A DNA stretch of 64,000 nt from Bacillota bacterium. Lineage in GTDB: Bacteria; Bacillota; Clostridia; Acetivibrionales; DSM-1351. The position numbers and the translations under genes were made by a program. Positions 62,158 through 64,000 of this stretch are shown here, piece after piece. Below the pieces are notes generated by a model. That model had not been told where the DNA came from. It was given only the letters and a program-made list of their open reading frames with translations, and did not search any database. How positions within the stretch are numbered: the first letter of the stretch is position 1; each line of letters starts with the position of its first letter. The stretch lies in NCBI GenBank assembly GCA_023416275.1, contig JAEZIB010000199.1:1-64000 (forward strand). The letters run 5' to 3'.

Positions 62158-62898
62158 ATGAGAAAATGTATTAGTCTTTTTTTATTGCTTTTTTTAGTGA
62201 TCATAATTCAAAATAAAGCATTTGCAGCAAATATAGATTTAAACAATCTGAATAAAGTGATAATTAAATTTGTTGAGCTTGATGGTTCAGTAAAGGAAGA
62301 TGAAATAATAAAAAATGATAGTGCCGAACGCTTTGAACAGTCAATAAAGGAGCGGTTGGATTACTACTCTAACAAATACAATATAAGTGAAATTATTAGT
62401 ATAAATGATATTCCCATAAAGGATACTCAATTTATGAGCTATTCAGGAGTCATTAAAGTCAAAAAAAATCCAAACCAGCAAAATGCTCAAAATAACCAAA
62501 ATCAAGCTTTAGAGTTCAGTAAAAGCGGTTATCTAATAAAGCTTGATGATATAACCTATACAGGAATAGAAGTATCTCCATATAAAAAAAGTGGTATTAC
62601 ATATATTGAAATTAAGCCAATATTAGAGGTTTTGGGGTATAAAGTGGCTACTACAGTAAATGGATATTATAAGGTGCTTACTGCACAAAAGCAGGAGATA
62701 GGAAACGAACTTTGGATTGACATAGCAGGAGAGAGTAAAAATGCCTATAAATCAAGCGAAGGACTTATTACTCTTGATAATATATCAGAAATTAGGGATT
62801 CATCATTTTGTATCTCTCTAAAATCAGCAGAAAAATTGCTTGGAATATCTATTGTCGTTGATTTTTCTAAAAAGCAGGTCAAAATAGCTAAAAGGTAG
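62158..62898 (+). CDS. secreted copper-amine-oxidase-like-domain protein
   Basis: This 246-aa protein has a signal peptide (ending AFAA, residue 23). The C-terminal half reads YIEIKPILEVLGYKVATTVN and later SLKSAEKLLGISIVVDFSKK with QVKIA, the stalk domain named after copper amine oxidase N-terminal repeats in Firmicutes surface proteins. A Gln/Asn-rich linker lies near residue 110. It probably binds the wall or other surface proteins. CGGAGGG precedes the ATG. Confidence 0.75.
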   Translation: MRKCISLFLLLFLVIIIQNKAFAANIDLNNLNKVIIKFVELDGSVKEDEIIKNDSAERFEQSIKERLDYYSNKYNISEIISINDIPIKDTQFMSYSGVIKVKKNPNQQNAQNNQNQALEFSKSGYLIKLDDITYTGIEVSPYKKSGITYIEIKPILEVLGYKVATTVNGYYKVLTAQKQEIGNELWIDIAGESKNAYKSSEGLITLDNISEIRDSSFCISLKSAEKLLGISIVVDFSKKQVKIAKR

Positions 62899-62918
62899 AA
62901 GGGAGTGGCATAGAAAAG

Positions 62919-64000
62919 ATGCAAATATTTAAAAGAATCATTTTAGTACAGTGTATTCTTATGCTGCTGTTTTCAAATTTGGCTTATGCATCTCCTCAAA
63001 ATATGATTTTTGATGATATCAATTATATTGAGGCAGGAGATAATCCAGGAACATTTAAAGCCGATTTTTGGAGGACAGGAACTCAAGAATCAAATATCAT
63101 ATTGCCATTAAGAGAAGAATGGACAGCCAAAATTGGGAAATCGACATCACAGCCTGCTGCTGTTAATGATAATCTTTTTATTCTAGCCGACAATAAGCTT
63201 TTACAAGTAGATTTAAAGAAAAAGACTGTTTTAGGGAGCGTAGAGATTCAAACAGTAAGTACACCATCAAACTCTAGTATTACAGTGATTAAAAATTCGG
63301 ACGGGTGGTTTAATTCAGATAAACTCGACCGCTTACTTTTCGGAACTCAGGAAGGTGTAATGTACTGTATAAAAATTAAAGATGGTAAGTTGGATAAAAC
63401 CTGGATTGATTGGAGCTATTCAACTACCGCAGGAAAGATTATTAATACAGCTCCTGCATTCTGTTTTGATGTAACAGATGATAGCCCATATGTGATATTC
63501 GGCTCAAGCGATTACAATTTCTATATCTTAAATACTGAAGGAATTTTGGTACATAAGGTTAAAGAAAATGGAAAAATCACAACTTCGCCATTAGTATTTC
63601 AGACTACCATAAATTCTACATATACCGAGTTTCTGTATGGAGTGGAAGGCAGTAATGGAAAAACATATTTGTCCGGTGGATTGATGATGGATGGACAGTT
63701 TGTTGAAGATCCTACGTTTAATAAAAATAAACTGTATGATTACAATATGTCCTCCATTACCTGTTTAGGAACAGAAGCCGTTATGCTCAATGGTAAGGCA
63801 GACAATATAATTGTCACAATTGATAAGAATGGTAATATTTATTGCATTTCAAAATACTCAGGAAAGCTTCTTTGGAAACTAAACAAATATGCAAGTTCTT
63901 CTGATTGTGTTGATGGCAGCACTGTAAGCTTAGATACTGACAATGTTTATGCTGTGATATCAGACTACAAAAAGACTGGTAAGGCAAAGTTTGTAGCAAT
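62919..64000 (+). CDS. secreted beta-propeller (PQQ-like) protein, cut by window end
   Basis: From the ATG at 62919 the frame is open to the end of the window (360 codons). It has a signal peptide (ending AYA, residue 24) and repeated beta-propeller blades: PAAVNDNLFILADNKLLQVD, PYVIFGSSDYNFYIL and NIYCISKYSGKLLWKL, the last typical of PQQ-like repeats. It follows the stalk protein by 20 bp and so belongs to the same surface operon. The C-terminus lies beyond the window. Confidence 0.78.
   Translation, partial: MQIFKRIILVQCILMLLFSNLAYASPQNMIFDDINYIEAGDNPGTFKADFWRTGTQESNIILPLREEWTAKIGKSTSQPAAVNDNLFILADNKLLQVDLKKKTVLGSVEIQTVSTPSNSSITVIKNSDGWFNSDKLDRLLFGTQEGVMYCIKIKDGKLDKTWIDWSYSTTAGKIINTAPAFCFDVTDDSPYVIFGSSDYNFYILNTEGILVHKVKENGKITTSPLVFQTTINSTYTEFLYGVEGSNGKTYLSGGLMMDGQFVEDPTFNKNKLYDYNMSSITCLGTEAVMLNGKADNIIVTIDKNGNIYCISKYSGKLLWKLNKYASSSDCVDGSTVSLDTDNVYAVISDYKKTGKAKFVA

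Overview
This window looks like low-GC Gram-positive DNA from the Clostridia. The AT richness, the strong GGAGG ribosome binding sites, the S-layer-homology (SLH) proteins, an AgrB and an AgrD-like peptide, an AbrB/SpoVT regulator and the many XRE regulators all fit. The protein style resembles the cellulolytic Ruminiclostridium group, but that placement is inference. Most of the window (about 4-64 kb) reads as one large accessory replicon or integrative element carrying its own partition, replication and Tad-type pilus/secretion modules. No relaxase, VirB4 or VirD4 gene is visible, so its mode of transfer is unknown.

Layout. 0-4 kb: nitroreductase, GrpB-like protein and an Lsa-like ABC-F ATPase with an attenuator-like leader, then fragments of a serine recombinase and of an unknown gene. 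4-9 kb: a large and a small serine recombinase and a phage-tail-fibre-like protein with five 50-aa repeats. 9-25 kb: accessory modules. These are AgrB plus a membrane protein, two small secreted proteins, a SIR2-domain protein flanked by duplicated XRE sequence, an SLH protein with a secreted partner, an FRG-DUF262 pair, an XRE/membrane-receptor/AgrD-like operon, and a cluster of XRE and small DNA-binding proteins. 25-35 kb: ParA-ParB, small unknown genes, AbrB, a replisome organiser, a DnaC-like loader, DnaB helicase and a helix-turn-helix protein. 35-41 kb: a decayed barstar-family gene, a tRNA 3' fragment, a nucleoside-deoxyribosyltransferase-like protein, topoisomerase III, a second ParB-like protein and a DUF4417 protein. 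42-47 kb: a secreted protein, a SWIM-amidoligase, a gamma-glutamylcyclotransferase-like protein and a VirB2-like membrane protein. 47-64 kb: a Tad/Flp-type locus (two CpaE-like ATPases, CpaB, CpaF, TadB, TadC, pilin and pseudopilins) running into a 1735-aa SLH surface protein, a copper-amine-oxidase-like-domain protein and a beta-propeller protein cut by the window end.

Two signals stand out. First, a 27-bp palindrome (outer arms AACTTGTG/CACAAGTT, inner arms CCAA/TTGG) occurs seven times between 10.2 and 27.7 kb. Three copies lie at or just after parB, one of them overlapping its stop codon. The others sit at module borders. It may be the element's centromere (parS), a recombination site used to exchange cargo modules, or both. 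Second, an unannotated 43-aa AgrD-like peptide with Ser at the ring position is encoded with a seven-span membrane protein that lacks a kinase domain and with an XRE regulator. This would be a quorum-sensing layout without a histidine kinase. The only AgrB, with His77 and Cys84 in the positions known from Staphylococcus aureus, lies 12 kb away on the same element.
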